A DNA stretch of 64,000 bases from JBMYRH01 sp049602155. Its GTDB lineage: Bacteria > Myxococcota_A > UBA9042 > PHBI01 > JBMYRH01. Shown here piece after piece: positions 51,980-60,175 of the stretch. A program made the position numbers and the translations under genes. The notes beneath the pieces were generated by a model. The model saw nothing but the letters and a program-made list of their open reading frames with translations, was not told the DNA's origin and did no database searches. How positions within the stretch are numbered: position 1 is the stretch's first letter; every line of letters starts with the position of its first letter. The DNA is taken from the NCBI GenBank assembly GCA_049602155.1, contig JBMYRH010000001.1:372001-436000 (forward strand). Direction: 5' to 3'.

Positions 51980-53377
51980 ATGGCGGCAGGGGGGCAGGCC
52001 ATCCGCTGTCAGCTCACCTTCGATCAGGGGACGCTGGTCCTAGAACCCGTCTCCGCGCTCGCGAACTGCGGTGCGCCGCCAGGCTTCATCCCTGATCCGC
52101 GGATCGGAGGGCGACTGCGCGGCCCAGCGATCCAATACCGTCGCGCACTCGGTCACCTCATACGCGCCGGGCTCGAGGTCGACGATCAAGCGCGCGCTTA
52201 CGTCCCGGTCTCGCTCCCAGCGCCGCGAGCGCGGACCCCCTACCCTCACCAGCGAGAGGCCATGACCGCGTGGCGAGAGGGAGGTCGGCGAGGCGTCATC
52301 GTCCTGCCCACCGGGGCGGGTAAGAGCTACATCGCCGAAATGGCCATCTTCGAAGTGCAACGCTCCACCCTCGTGGTCGCCCCCACCATCGACCTTATGA
52401 TGCAGTGGATCAACCTGCTCACGGAGGTCTTCGGTGAGGACATGGTCGGCGGAGTCGGGGGCGGTATGTATGACGTCAAACCGCTGACTGCGACGACGTA
52501 TGACTCGGCTTACATCCACGTCGAGCGCCTGGGTAACCAGTTTGGCCTCCTCGTCTTTGATGAGTGCCACCACCTCCCCGGTGCGAGCTACTCGGGGAGC
52601 GCCGAGGGCGCAATTGCCCCCTTCAGGCTCGGGCTGAGCGCGACACCAGAGCGCCCTGACGGCTCTCATGAGCGGCTCGACCACCTGATTGGGCCCACCC
52701 TCTATCGACGCGACATCAAAGAGCTCGCGGGGATCTACCTGGCCGACTACGACGTCGTGCGTGTGGAGGTCGAGCTCACCGAGTCAGAGCGCACTCGCTA
52801 CGACCATGAGCGGGGACTTTACCGAGACTTCGTAAGCTCCGAGGGGATCCGGGTCTCTAGCCCTGGTGGCTGGGGACATTTTATCCAAGCCAGCTGTCGT
52901 TCAGAGCGTGGACGACGCGCTTGGCGTGGGTGGCGCGAGCAGCGGCGGATCTCTCTGCAATCAGAGGCCAAGCTGGATCGACTGGCCGAGATCTTAGCAG
53001 ACCATGAAGACGAGCAGATCATCGTCTTCACCGCGGACAACGACACCGTCTACGCTATCTCGCGACGCCACCTCATCCCGGCCCTGACGCACCAAACCCC
53101 GGGGGTGGAACGCAAAGCCATCCTCGCCGACTTCAATGCTGGGGCCCTCCGCGCCGTCGTCACCTCCAAGGTCCTCAACGAGGGGGTCGACATGCCGGCC
53201 GCGAGCGTCGGCGTCGTGCTCTCCGGTTCGGGCAGCGTGCGAGAGCATGTCCAGCGCTTAGGGCGCATTCTGCGACGCGGCGAAGGGAAGCGTGCGATGC
53301 TCTATGAGGTCATCACGAAGGGCACCGGCGAAGAGGGACTAAGCGACCGAAGACGCGACCATGGAGCCTACCAATGA
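51980..53377 (+). CDS. XPB-type DNA helicase (SF2)
   Basis: XPB is a 3'-5' SF2 helicase known from eukaryotic TFIIH and from archaea and some bacteria. The 465-residue product has an N-terminal damage-recognition-like part (about 1-80), Q-like PYPHQREAM, Walker A (VLPTGAGKSYI), DEAH-box form VFDECHHLPG, motif III LSATPERPDG, and a C-terminal RecA fold (IIVFTADNDTVYAISRRHLI, SKVLNEGVDMPAASVGVVLS, VQRLGRILRRGEGKRAMLYE). It lies 3 bp after the RNB gene and ends within the start of the Bax1 gene. Confidence 0.9.
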   Translation: MAAGGQAIRCQLTFDQGTLVLEPVSALANCGAPPGFIPDPRIGGRLRGPAIQYRRALGHLIRAGLEVDDQARAYVPVSLPAPRARTPYPHQREAMTAWREGGRRGVIVLPTGAGKSYIAEMAIFEVQRSTLVVAPTIDLMMQWINLLTEVFGEDMVGGVGGGMYDVKPLTATTYDSAYIHVERLGNQFGLLVFDECHHLPGASYSGSAEGAIAPFRLGLSATPERPDGSHERLDHLIGPTLYRRDIKELAGIYLADYDVVRVEVELTESERTRYDHERGLYRDFVSSEGIRVSSPGGWGHFIQASCRSERGRRAWRGWREQRRISLQSEAKLDRLAEILADHEDEQIIVFTADNDTVYAISRRHLIPALTHQTPGVERKAILADFNAGALRAVVTSKVLNEGVDMPAASVGVVLSGSGSVREHVQRLGRILRRGEGKRAMLYEVITKGTGEEGLSDRRRDHGAYQ

Positions 53378-53384
53378 GGATCTC

Positions 53385-54590
53385 ATGGGCGTCTTAACGA
53401 CCGACTTGGTCCGGGCGCGTCTGCGCCAAGGGCGCATCTATCCGCGCTACCTCGACACGAGCGATCCCGAGTGGATCACGCGCGCCACCGTACTCAGGGG
53501 GCTATTCGCTGATCACCTGGGGTGCTCCTTGGGCGCCTTAGAGGAGGCCATCGCCGCCTTGATCGGGGACGAGACCGACTTCCAGGTGCGCCGTGGCCTC
53601 GTGAAGCTCTTGATGGATGAGACCACCACCGTGGTGCAAGCGGCTCGGCCCCCCGCGGAGATCCGAGGGGCTGTCTTTCGCGCCGCGACAGCTCATTGGC
53701 CGGTTGTTGATGAAGGCACCCGCGAGCGTGCCCTCGACGCAGCGGCCCAGGAGCTCGGCCTCTCCCGACACGAAGTGGCCGATGGTCTCTACGCAGATCT
53801 GCGCAACCACGAGGTGATCACGGAGTCACGACTCCCCGAGGTCCCGGCGCTCCTCAACCGCTACAACCTTGCCTTGGTGCAGGCGATCCTGTTGCGCGCC
53901 CAGCGCGTCGTCGTCACCCTCCCGGATCCCCGACCGGCGCGAGCGCGGCAGCTCTTCCGCATCGCGAAGTTTCACAGGCTCATGCACCAAGCGCGGCGGC
54001 TCGAGGACGGCGACGGATGGGAGCTCACTCTCGACGGCCCAGCCTCCCTCTTCAAGGCCACTCAGCGCTACGGCCTTCAACTCGCCCTCTTCCTCCCTGC
54101 CCTTTGTCACTGCGAACGCTGGCGCTTGAAGGCGGACGTCATCTGGGGGCCGCACAAAGTCCAAGTGTCTCTGGAGGTCGACCACAAGAGCGGGCTCGTC
54201 AGCCACACAAAGGAGCGTGGCACCTGGGAGAGCGATGAAGAGCGCCACTTCCGTGCCTCATTCAAGAAGCTCAAGACGCCATGGACGCTGCGTCGATCGA
54301 CGCGCATCGTGGCCCTGGACGGTCGCGGCGTCTTGGTGCCTGACTACGTGTTGACGCACCCCGACGGTCGCACCGCCCTGCTGGAGCTCGTCTGGTTCTG
54401 GCGGCGGCGCTCCTTCGAGAACCGAATCGCGCTCTTACGGAGCGCCGGCCCAGCGAACCTTGTGATCGCCTACGCGACCCGTATGAACACCGGCCAAGAG
54501 GACCTGCCCACCTTGGACGGAGTGGTGGGCTTCAAGGGGGTCATTCAGCCCAAGCGCATCATCGAGGCCTGCGAACGTATCGCGACGTGA
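53385..54590 (+). CDS. Bax1-like nuclease (DUF790)
   Basis: Bax1 binds XPB in archaea and is a structure-specific nuclease forming a nucleotide-excision-like unit. The 401-residue product starts with the Bax1-like GVLTTDLVRARLRQGRIYPR and has NRYNLALVQAILLRAQRVVV and a C-terminal PD-(D/E)xK-like core (GRGVLVPDYVLTHPDGRTAL, LELVWFWRRRSFENRIALLR). ATG 53385 is preferred; ATG 53361, which overlaps xpb by 17 bp, is possible. The pairing with xpb is the main support. Its last 46 bp overlap the convergent gene. Confidence 0.88.
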   Translation: MGVLTTDLVRARLRQGRIYPRYLDTSDPEWITRATVLRGLFADHLGCSLGALEEAIAALIGDETDFQVRRGLVKLLMDETTTVVQAARPPAEIRGAVFRAATAHWPVVDEGTRERALDAAAQELGLSRHEVADGLYADLRNHEVITESRLPEVPALLNRYNLALVQAILLRAQRVVVTLPDPRPARARQLFRIAKFHRLMHQARRLEDGDGWELTLDGPASLFKATQRYGLQLALFLPALCHCERWRLKADVIWGPHKVQVSLEVDHKSGLVSHTKERGTWESDEERHFRASFKKLKTPWTLRRSTRIVALDGRGVLVPDYVLTHPDGRTALLELVWFWRRRSFENRIALLRSAGPANLVIAYATRMNTGQEDLPTLDGVVGFKGVIQPKRIIEACERIAT

Positions 54591-56536
54591 CGGCGACGCA
54601 GCGCGGCTGCGCAGAGCACGCAGAGCGCAAACCAAAGCGCGCCGCTCCCTGGCGCCTCACCATGACAGCCTGAAGCGCCCCCTTCCCCTGCGCTGTCATC
54701 GACGTCGGGCTGCGGCGACAGGCCTCGCACCGCCCCATCGTCAGGGCCGCTCTCCACCGCGTCGGTCGGCTCCTCGGGGCCCACGGCGACGTCTCCGGGC
54801 TCAAGCGAGTCAGTCGGCTCCTCACTTTCGGTGTCCGGCTCCTCGGTGGCGGGGCGCTCTTGAGCCCCCGAGACGATGACGGTCAACAGCTGCCCCTCTG
54901 CGGTGGGCTCAGAGACCTCCCATCCGACGGTGACATCCCCGAGCGCCGACGCATCGAGTGTCAGCGAGGCGGTCGTCAATGAGGTCGCTTGGAGCATCAC
55001 GTAGCGCCCTGAATAGAGCGGCGACGCCGGCGGGGGGGACACGATCAGGGTCCCCGCGAGGTTGCCGTCGCCGGAGACGGTGAGGCGCGCCGTGTCACTG
55101 GGCATATCGGCCAAGGTCAACGTCAAGACCCCCTCCTCCATCTGGGTCAGCGAGGCGGTGCTTGAGCCAGCCTCCGGGACCTCCCAGCGCCCTCCAAAAA
55201 TCGTCAGCGACGTGGCCAGGTTGCTGGCCCTTAGGGTGCCACCAGTCATGGAGATGCTCCCTTCCCCTGCTCCCACGCTCAAGGACACTGTCTCAAGGAG
55301 CCCCCCTTCGAGCTCAAGGCCCCCCACGCTCCCGGGCTCAAGGGCCAGGTCAAGGCTCCCCGCAGACACCTCGCCCCCCTTAATCTCCAACATGCCATCG
55401 CCGCTGTGTCCGACCGTGAGCGCCCCGCCGACAGTCAACCGCCCCCCCTCAAAGACGCCGAGGCGCCCGGCGTGCCCCGCATCGGCGCCGAGGGTCAAGG
55501 TCTCGACCGGCGGCGCGATCCTATCGAGCAGCGCTGTGGGCCGCATGTCTGGTGCGCCGAGCTGGGCATCCGTCGTCCCCGCATCGACCAGATCACTGTA
55601 ATCCGCGACGAAGGGGTACCGGGGCACATCTCCCCAGCCCAACGGCCGCGGCGTATAGGGATCATCGACAGTCACAGCGGCCGCGGCGGCCTGTAAGAGC
55701 ACCCTACGCGCCTCGGGGATGCCGCTGGGGGCCCAAGAGAGTCGACGCGGGTCTCGCCCCGTCAACGTCGCATAGAGGACACAACCCGCGAGGTAAGAGC
55801 CCTGCAAACCAGGGTGACGACCATCTCCCGAGTAAAGCGCATCGAATGCGCTGCCGGCGGCCAAGGGATCGGAGCCTGCCGCGACGAGGTCCTCGAAGAT
55901 GCGCTGGAAGGCGCGGCCCGCTGGCGCGACGAAGACGGTCCGGCTCACTGTCGAGAGCCCATCGGCGTACATCTCGTAGCCTTCAGTCAGCGCCGCTTGC
56001 ATGGTCATGTAGTCCGGATAGCCATCGAAGAGGTCCTGCGGAATGCTCGCGTCACCATCCCGATAGCCCCAGGTCATCAGGAAGACGGTGTCCGCGCCGC
56101 GAGCGCTGATGAGGCTGTTCAGATACTCAACCGCGACGAGGCTCTCATCCCACTGATAACCAGGCCCGAAGGGGTTGTCGGCGATATGAAAGCCGGCGGT
56201 CTGGCTCTGCTCCTGAAGCACCACACTGCGGTAGAGATTCTCCGACGGCTCACCGGTCACCAAGTAGGTGTTAAGCGCTCCGCTGCCGGCCGCGTCACTC
56301 GCGTGCATCGTGAGCGTGTAGCCTCCCTTCGAGACATCCGTAAGCGCCGCCCCCTCAAAGCCTCCTTGAGCCTCTTGGAGACCCGAGAGGACCCCAGCGA
56401 CCCCGTGAGGCTGATTGCTGAGGATGAAGCTGTTGCCCACCAAGAGCGCGTCCTGTGAGGCGAACGCCGGGGAGGTCAGCACCAGGGTGAGCCAGACGCA
56501 ACCAAGGGCTCGAAGTGAAGGCGAGATACGCGGCAT
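54545..56536 (-). CDS. Secreted SGNH/GDSL-like protein with MYXO-CTERM-like tail
   Basis: The start ATG 56536 has GAGGA 6 bp upstream; signal peptide ALGCVWLTLVLTSPAFA. Residues about 25-280 look like an SGNH (DUF4886-type) hydrolase: LLVGNSFILSNQ, SVVLQEQSQTAG, and DGRHPGLQGSYLAGCVLYAT with the D-x-x-H pair. A Gly/Ser/Leu-rich repetitive region (about 330-560) resembles a beta-helix passenger (GRLTVGGALTVGHSGDGMLE). The C-terminus has an acidic Pro linker, then GASGCHGEAPGSGALWFALC and RRR, a MYXO-CTERM-like sorting signal, but 14 residues follow the RRR. Confidence 0.75.
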   Translation of the reverse strand: MPRISPSLRALGCVWLTLVLTSPAFASQDALLVGNSFILSNQPHGVAGVLSGLQEAQGGFEGAALTDVSKGGYTLTMHASDAAGSGALNTYLVTGEPSENLYRSVVLQEQSQTAGFHIADNPFGPGYQWDESLVAVEYLNSLISARGADTVFLMTWGYRDGDASIPQDLFDGYPDYMTMQAALTEGYEMYADGLSTVSRTVFVAPAGRAFQRIFEDLVAAGSDPLAAGSAFDALYSGDGRHPGLQGSYLAGCVLYATLTGRDPRRLSWAPSGIPEARRVLLQAAAAAVTVDDPYTPRPLGWGDVPRYPFVADYSDLVDAGTTDAQLGAPDMRPTALLDRIAPPVETLTLGADAGHAGRLGVFEGGRLTVGGALTVGHSGDGMLEIKGGEVSAGSLDLALEPGSVGGLELEGGLLETVSLSVGAGEGSISMTGGTLRASNLATSLTIFGGRWEVPEAGSSTASLTQMEEGVLTLTLADMPSDTARLTVSGDGNLAGTLIVSPPPASPLYSGRYVMLQATSLTTASLTLDASALGDVTVGWEVSEPTAEGQLLTVIVSGAQERPATEEPDTESEEPTDSLEPGDVAVGPEEPTDAVESGPDDGAVRGLSPQPDVDDSAGEGGASGCHGEAPGSGALWFALCVLCAAALRRRHVAIRSQASMMRLG

Positions 56537-56559
56537 AAGGGTTCCTCGGTGGTCAGGGC

Positions 56560-57696
56560 TCACTCTGGGAACATCGCGATGAGGGCCTCAAGGGTCTCGA
56601 TTGGACCCCAACGTTGGGCGCGCGCAGCGATGAGCTCGTCGGCCAAGAGCGCCCGCAGAGCCGGGAACCCTGCACGCCGCTCTGGAGTGAGGACGCCCAA
56701 CAAGGGCTGAGTGATCTGAATCAAGTGAGGGAGCCAGAGCTCTTCGCCTTCGTAGTACGCGGTTGCCTCGTCGATCAACGCCACCGCTGAGCCCTCTGGC
56801 GTCGTGGCTGTCTCCAGGCACGCACAGAGGACCAACAAGGTCGGGCTGTCCGGGCAAGCCCCGAAGAGGGGCGCCATGACCTGCCACGGGAAGCTGCGCT
56901 CGACGCGAGCCAGTGGGGCGAAGACGTCATGGATCATGAGCGGCGCCTCTGCCGCCAACCTCTGCGCCATATCGGCCTCACGAGCGACGTCGAGCACCCG
57001 CGATGTGAGCGCTTCACGTGCGGCCTCGTCCTCTTCCACGAGGAGCCGTTCGAGGGCCCAATCAGTGTCCTCTGCCGCTGCGCTCGCCAACGCACTCACG
57101 GCGCGGCGACGCACATGGACATCCACATCCGCGGCATACGCTCGGACCGTCTCAAGGGCCACCCCATGGTGAGTCAGGATGTACTCCAGCGCAGCCATCC
57201 GAACCTGAGCATCTGTGTCCGCCTCCATCGTATGAACCCTCGCGAGCAGCTCCTCACCGGGAGCTTGAGCCAAGTGACGCACAGTGGTCTGACGGACGCG
57301 AGAAGAACAATCCGTCAGGCACGCGGCGAGGGTCACTCCGAACTTGGATGCGCCAGGCCGACCGGCGATCGGGGCTAAATAACGAGCCGCTGTCTCTCGG
57401 ACGAGCGGGCTAGGGTCGTGCTCGGCGAGGACGGCGACCAAGTCATGCTCACCGTGCGAGAAGAGCACGATGACCCAGTGGGCGCGCACGCCTGCGATGG
57501 GTTCATCCGTCATGGCGTCTGTCAGCGCGGGGTCCGCGCTGAGGCCAGCCACTAGCGCCAGACGCCACGCCGCCCAAACTTTCTCAGCCGGTCGCCCATC
57601 ACGGAGGAGAGCTCTCAGGCCCGCCTCGTCGAGGTCAGAGAGAGCATCGTAGTGCTCAAACTGACGCCCTTGAGCGGGCTCAATCACCTGCGACAT
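56560..57696 (-). CDS. HEAT-repeat protein, function unknown
   Basis: The 378-residue product is a string of helical HEAT-like repeats (HDPSPLVRETAARYLAPIAG, CSSRVRQTTVRHLAQAPGEE, TDAQVRMAALEYILTHHG, VDVHVRRRAVSALASAAAED), without signal peptide or membrane helix. Such proteins are usually scaffolds. The gene overlaps the preceding small gene by 17 bp and precedes the SGNH-like gene by 23 bp, so all three probably share a message. Confidence 0.75.
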   Translation of the reverse strand: MSQVIEPAQGRQFEHYDALSDLDEAGLRALLRDGRPAEKVWAAWRLALVAGLSADPALTDAMTDEPIAGVRAHWVIVLFSHGEHDLVAVLAEHDPSPLVRETAARYLAPIAGRPGASKFGVTLAACLTDCSSRVRQTTVRHLAQAPGEELLARVHTMEADTDAQVRMAALEYILTHHGVALETVRAYAADVDVHVRRRAVSALASAAAEDTDWALERLLVEEDEAAREALTSRVLDVAREADMAQRLAAEAPLMIHDVFAPLARVERSFPWQVMAPLFGACPDSPTLLVLCACLETATTPEGSAVALIDEATAYYEGEELWLPHLIQITQPLLGVLTPERRAGFPALRALLADELIAARAQRWGPIETLEALIAMFPE

Positions 57697-58015
57697 CCGT
57701 CACGAGCGGCCCTGCGTCTCCAGCGGCATCCGCGGCATCCGAATCGGCGGTATCCGTGGCTGAGACAGTGTCGCTAGGCCACGCGCTCCCTGCGGCCGGA
57801 GCGCGCGCGCCGTCCCCTTCGTCGGATGGGTGAGCTATCTCGGCGGCGACTTCCCCCTCACTCCGCGACTGACCAGGGTGGGGTGTCGGGTTGGCCACGG
57901 CACCATCAGAGAAGCACGCAGAGGCTCCAGTCATGGCGAGCAGGAGTCCGAAAACTACCCCCATGGGCATGCGCCGCGAGAGGCGCACACACACTCTGAC
58001 CAAGGTGACATCCAC
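57680..58015 (-). CDS. Small secreted or lipid-anchored protein
   Basis: The 111-residue product has a basic N-terminus and hydrophobic core (MGVVFGLLLAMTGASACFSD) ending at a Cys in an imperfect lipobox (ASAC), so it may be a lipoprotein or be cut by signal peptidase I. The remainder is disordered, rich in Ala, Asp, Ser and Pro. It starts at GTG 58015; ATG 57970 is an alternative. It has no recognisable domain and could be a spurious frame, though the signal-like segment argues for it. Confidence 0.5.
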   Translation of the reverse strand: MDVTLVRVCVRLSRRMPMGVVFGLLLAMTGASACFSDGAVANPTPHPGQSRSEGEVAAEIAHPSDEGDGARAPAAGSAWPSDTVSATDTADSDAADAAGDAGPLVTDVAGD

Positions 58016-58076
58016 GGCACGAGGGTAGCCCGGATGGCGCAGCGCGAAAAGAACGGGACAAGGAGGTCCGGTTCGG

Positions 58077-58105
58077 TTGTCGGTAAGACCGGCTTAGCCT
58101 AAGAT
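58077..58105 (+). promoter_or_regulatory. Sigma-70-type promoter of the Ser/Thr kinase gene
   Basis: TTGTCG (58077-58082) and TAAGAT (58100-58105, 5/6) are 17 bp apart. Transcription would begin near 58112, about 72 nt before ATG 58184. Confidence 0.55.
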
Positions 58106-58183
58106 TTATGCGAACCGAATGTGGAGGCTCTCTGTCCGTGGTCCCCTCACACAAGGTCCTCACTCGGGAGACGCACGAGCCTG

Positions 58184-60175
58184 ATGAGCGACGTTGACAC
58201 CCTGAACGCCAAGCTGAAGCCAGGCGACGCACTCGCCAACGGCAAGTATGTCGTGACCGGACGTATCGGAGCCGGGGCCATGGGCACCGTCTACGCAGGC
58301 GAGCACCGTGCCCTCAAGCGCAAGGTCGCCATCAAGGTGATGCGCCCTGAGGTCTTCGAGAATAAACCGAAGGCGGCGAAGCGCTTTCAGCGAGAGGCCC
58401 GCGCCGCGGCGCAGTTGGACCATCGTCACAGTGTCCGCGTCCTCGACTTCGGGAGCGAGGGCCCGCTTCACTACTTGGTCATGGAGTACGTCGAGGGCCG
58501 CCCCCTCGACCGCGTCATCGCTGAGGACGGCCCGATGTCGTCGGACCGCGCAGCGAGGCTCGTCGCCCAGGTTTGTGGCGCGCTGAGTAAGGCGCACGGT
58601 GAGGGGACCATTCACCGTGATCTGAAGCCTCAGAACATCTTGTTGCTCAACTCGACCGATGACGAGGGCTTCCCCGTCGAAGAGGTCAAGGTCTGCGACT
58701 TCGGGATCGCGAAGGTCAGCTGGAGCGAACCTGACGACGGAGAGGAGGCGCTCACGGAGGCCGGGCGGGTCATCGGGACGCCCCAATATATGTCGCCAGA
58801 GCAATGCCAAGCGGAAGAGGTTGACCACAGGTCGGACCTCTACAGCGTCGGCTGCGTGATGTACTTCCTCGTCGCGGGTCAGCACGCCTTCTCCGGCCCT
58901 ACCCCCCTGACGACCATGCTCATGCACATTCAGGAGCCCGCCCCGGCTCCGAGTCACGTGAACCCAGAGGTGGACGCGCGCTTTGAGCAGCTTGTCCTCT
59001 GGGCGATGCAAAAAGAGCCGGATAAGCGCCCTCTGAGCGCAGGAGAGCTGAAGCGGTACCTCTACGAGATCACGGGCCAAGAGAGCAGCCAGGGAGAGAT
59101 CCCTGCGACCCAACCTGCCCCGAAGCTCAGCGGGCGCCCAGCCCATCAAGCAGACGCCGACTCCAGCGATGGCACAACGCCCACTCCCAGCGAAAGCGCA
59201 GCGGCCAACGCGCCTGTGGACGACACTGCTCCGTCGTCGATGGCGGCACAACGAGGCCTCATGCCCGCCATCGCGCTGCTCTGTGCGGCGCTCTTGCTCA
59301 GCGTCGCGGTCTTCGCACTCTCCGGAGGACAAGAGAGCGATGAGACGAACGCAGAGGCGGCAACCCCTACCGCCGTGGCCCCTGCGTCACCCGAACCAGC
59401 GAAGACCGTCGCGACCCCGGACACGGAGACCAGGGCGCCCGAAGTGAAGAACGAGGCCGCCGCTCCCCCCAGCAAAGACGCTGAGCCCACGCCGAAGCCG
59501 CCTAAGGCAGAGGCGAAGGCAGCCACCGCCAAGCCGACGGCGCCCGCAGTGTCTAGCGCTGCCAACACCGAAGACGTGAGCAAGCCGACGCACACCCCGC
59601 CAGCCAGGAAGCCGAAGCGTGCGAAGCCTACGAAGGCTAAGTCGACCGGACCATCCAAGGACGAGAAGCCCGGCCCGTCGACCGCGAGCAAGCCCACCGT
59701 TCGAGAGGTCACTTCGCGGCCGGAGCCCCCCACCCCGAAGGCGCCCATTCAACCCGAGCCTGTCGCTAAGGCGCCCTCCGCACCGGTCATCGTCACCCCC
59801 AAGGCGCCGACAAACCCGCCCTCAAAAGCTGGCCTCAAGAGCTTCAAGGCGTCGGTCCGTATCAGCGGCGTCACGGTCCGTGGGTCGCTACCAAAGTCAG
59901 TGATCGTGAAAGCAGCAAAGCGCCTCAGAGGTGAATTCGCCAAGTGCTACGCGACGTCTTCGAGGGGCGCCAGCCAGACCCCTGTAGCTAAGCTGACGGT
60001 CAAGGCGACCATCGACGTCGATGGGCGCGCCCGCAGGGTTCGCGTCAGCGCCTCACGCCTGCCGGGCCTGAGCAAGTGTGTCAAAGCCCGAGCAAAGCGA
60101 CTCCGAAGTGGGACGCCCCCTGACACTGGCACGGTGGAGACAAGCTTCGAGGTGCAATTTGTCCCAAAGAGCTAG
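58184..60175 (+). CDS. Ser/Thr protein kinase with AgmX/PglI-like C-terminal domain
   Basis: The product (about 663 residues) has a Hanks-type kinase domain (about 20-290): GRIGAGAMGTVYAGEH, VAIKVMRPEV with the VAIK lysine, IHRDLKPQNILLLN, VCDFGIAKV, GTPQYMSPEQC. A transmembrane helix (LMPAIALLCAALLLSVAVFA, about 370-390) and a Pro/Ala/Lys-rich stalk of about 160 residues follow. The C-terminal 110 residues (ISGVTVRGSLPKSVIVKAAK, GEFAKCYATSSRG, KLTVKATIDVDGRARRVRVS, GLSKCVKARAKR) resemble the AgmX/PglI (TonB-like) domain with two Cys. ATG 58184 is chosen over GTG 58121. Confidence 0.85.
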   Translation: MSDVDTLNAKLKPGDALANGKYVVTGRIGAGAMGTVYAGEHRALKRKVAIKVMRPEVFENKPKAAKRFQREARAAAQLDHRHSVRVLDFGSEGPLHYLVMEYVEGRPLDRVIAEDGPMSSDRAARLVAQVCGALSKAHGEGTIHRDLKPQNILLLNSTDDEGFPVEEVKVCDFGIAKVSWSEPDDGEEALTEAGRVIGTPQYMSPEQCQAEEVDHRSDLYSVGCVMYFLVAGQHAFSGPTPLTTMLMHIQEPAPAPSHVNPEVDARFEQLVLWAMQKEPDKRPLSAGELKRYLYEITGQESSQGEIPATQPAPKLSGRPAHQADADSSDGTTPTPSESAAANAPVDDTAPSSMAAQRGLMPAIALLCAALLLSVAVFALSGGQESDETNAEAATPTAVAPASPEPAKTVATPDTETRAPEVKNEAAAPPSKDAEPTPKPPKAEAKAATAKPTAPAVSSAANTEDVSKPTHTPPARKPKRAKPTKAKSTGPSKDEKPGPSTASKPTVREVTSRPEPPTPKAPIQPEPVAKAPSAPVIVTPKAPTNPPSKAGLKSFKASVRISGVTVRGSLPKSVIVKAAKRLRGEFAKCYATSSRGASQTPVAKLTVKATIDVDGRARRVRVSASRLPGLSKCVKARAKRLRSGTPPDTGTVETSFEVQFVPKS

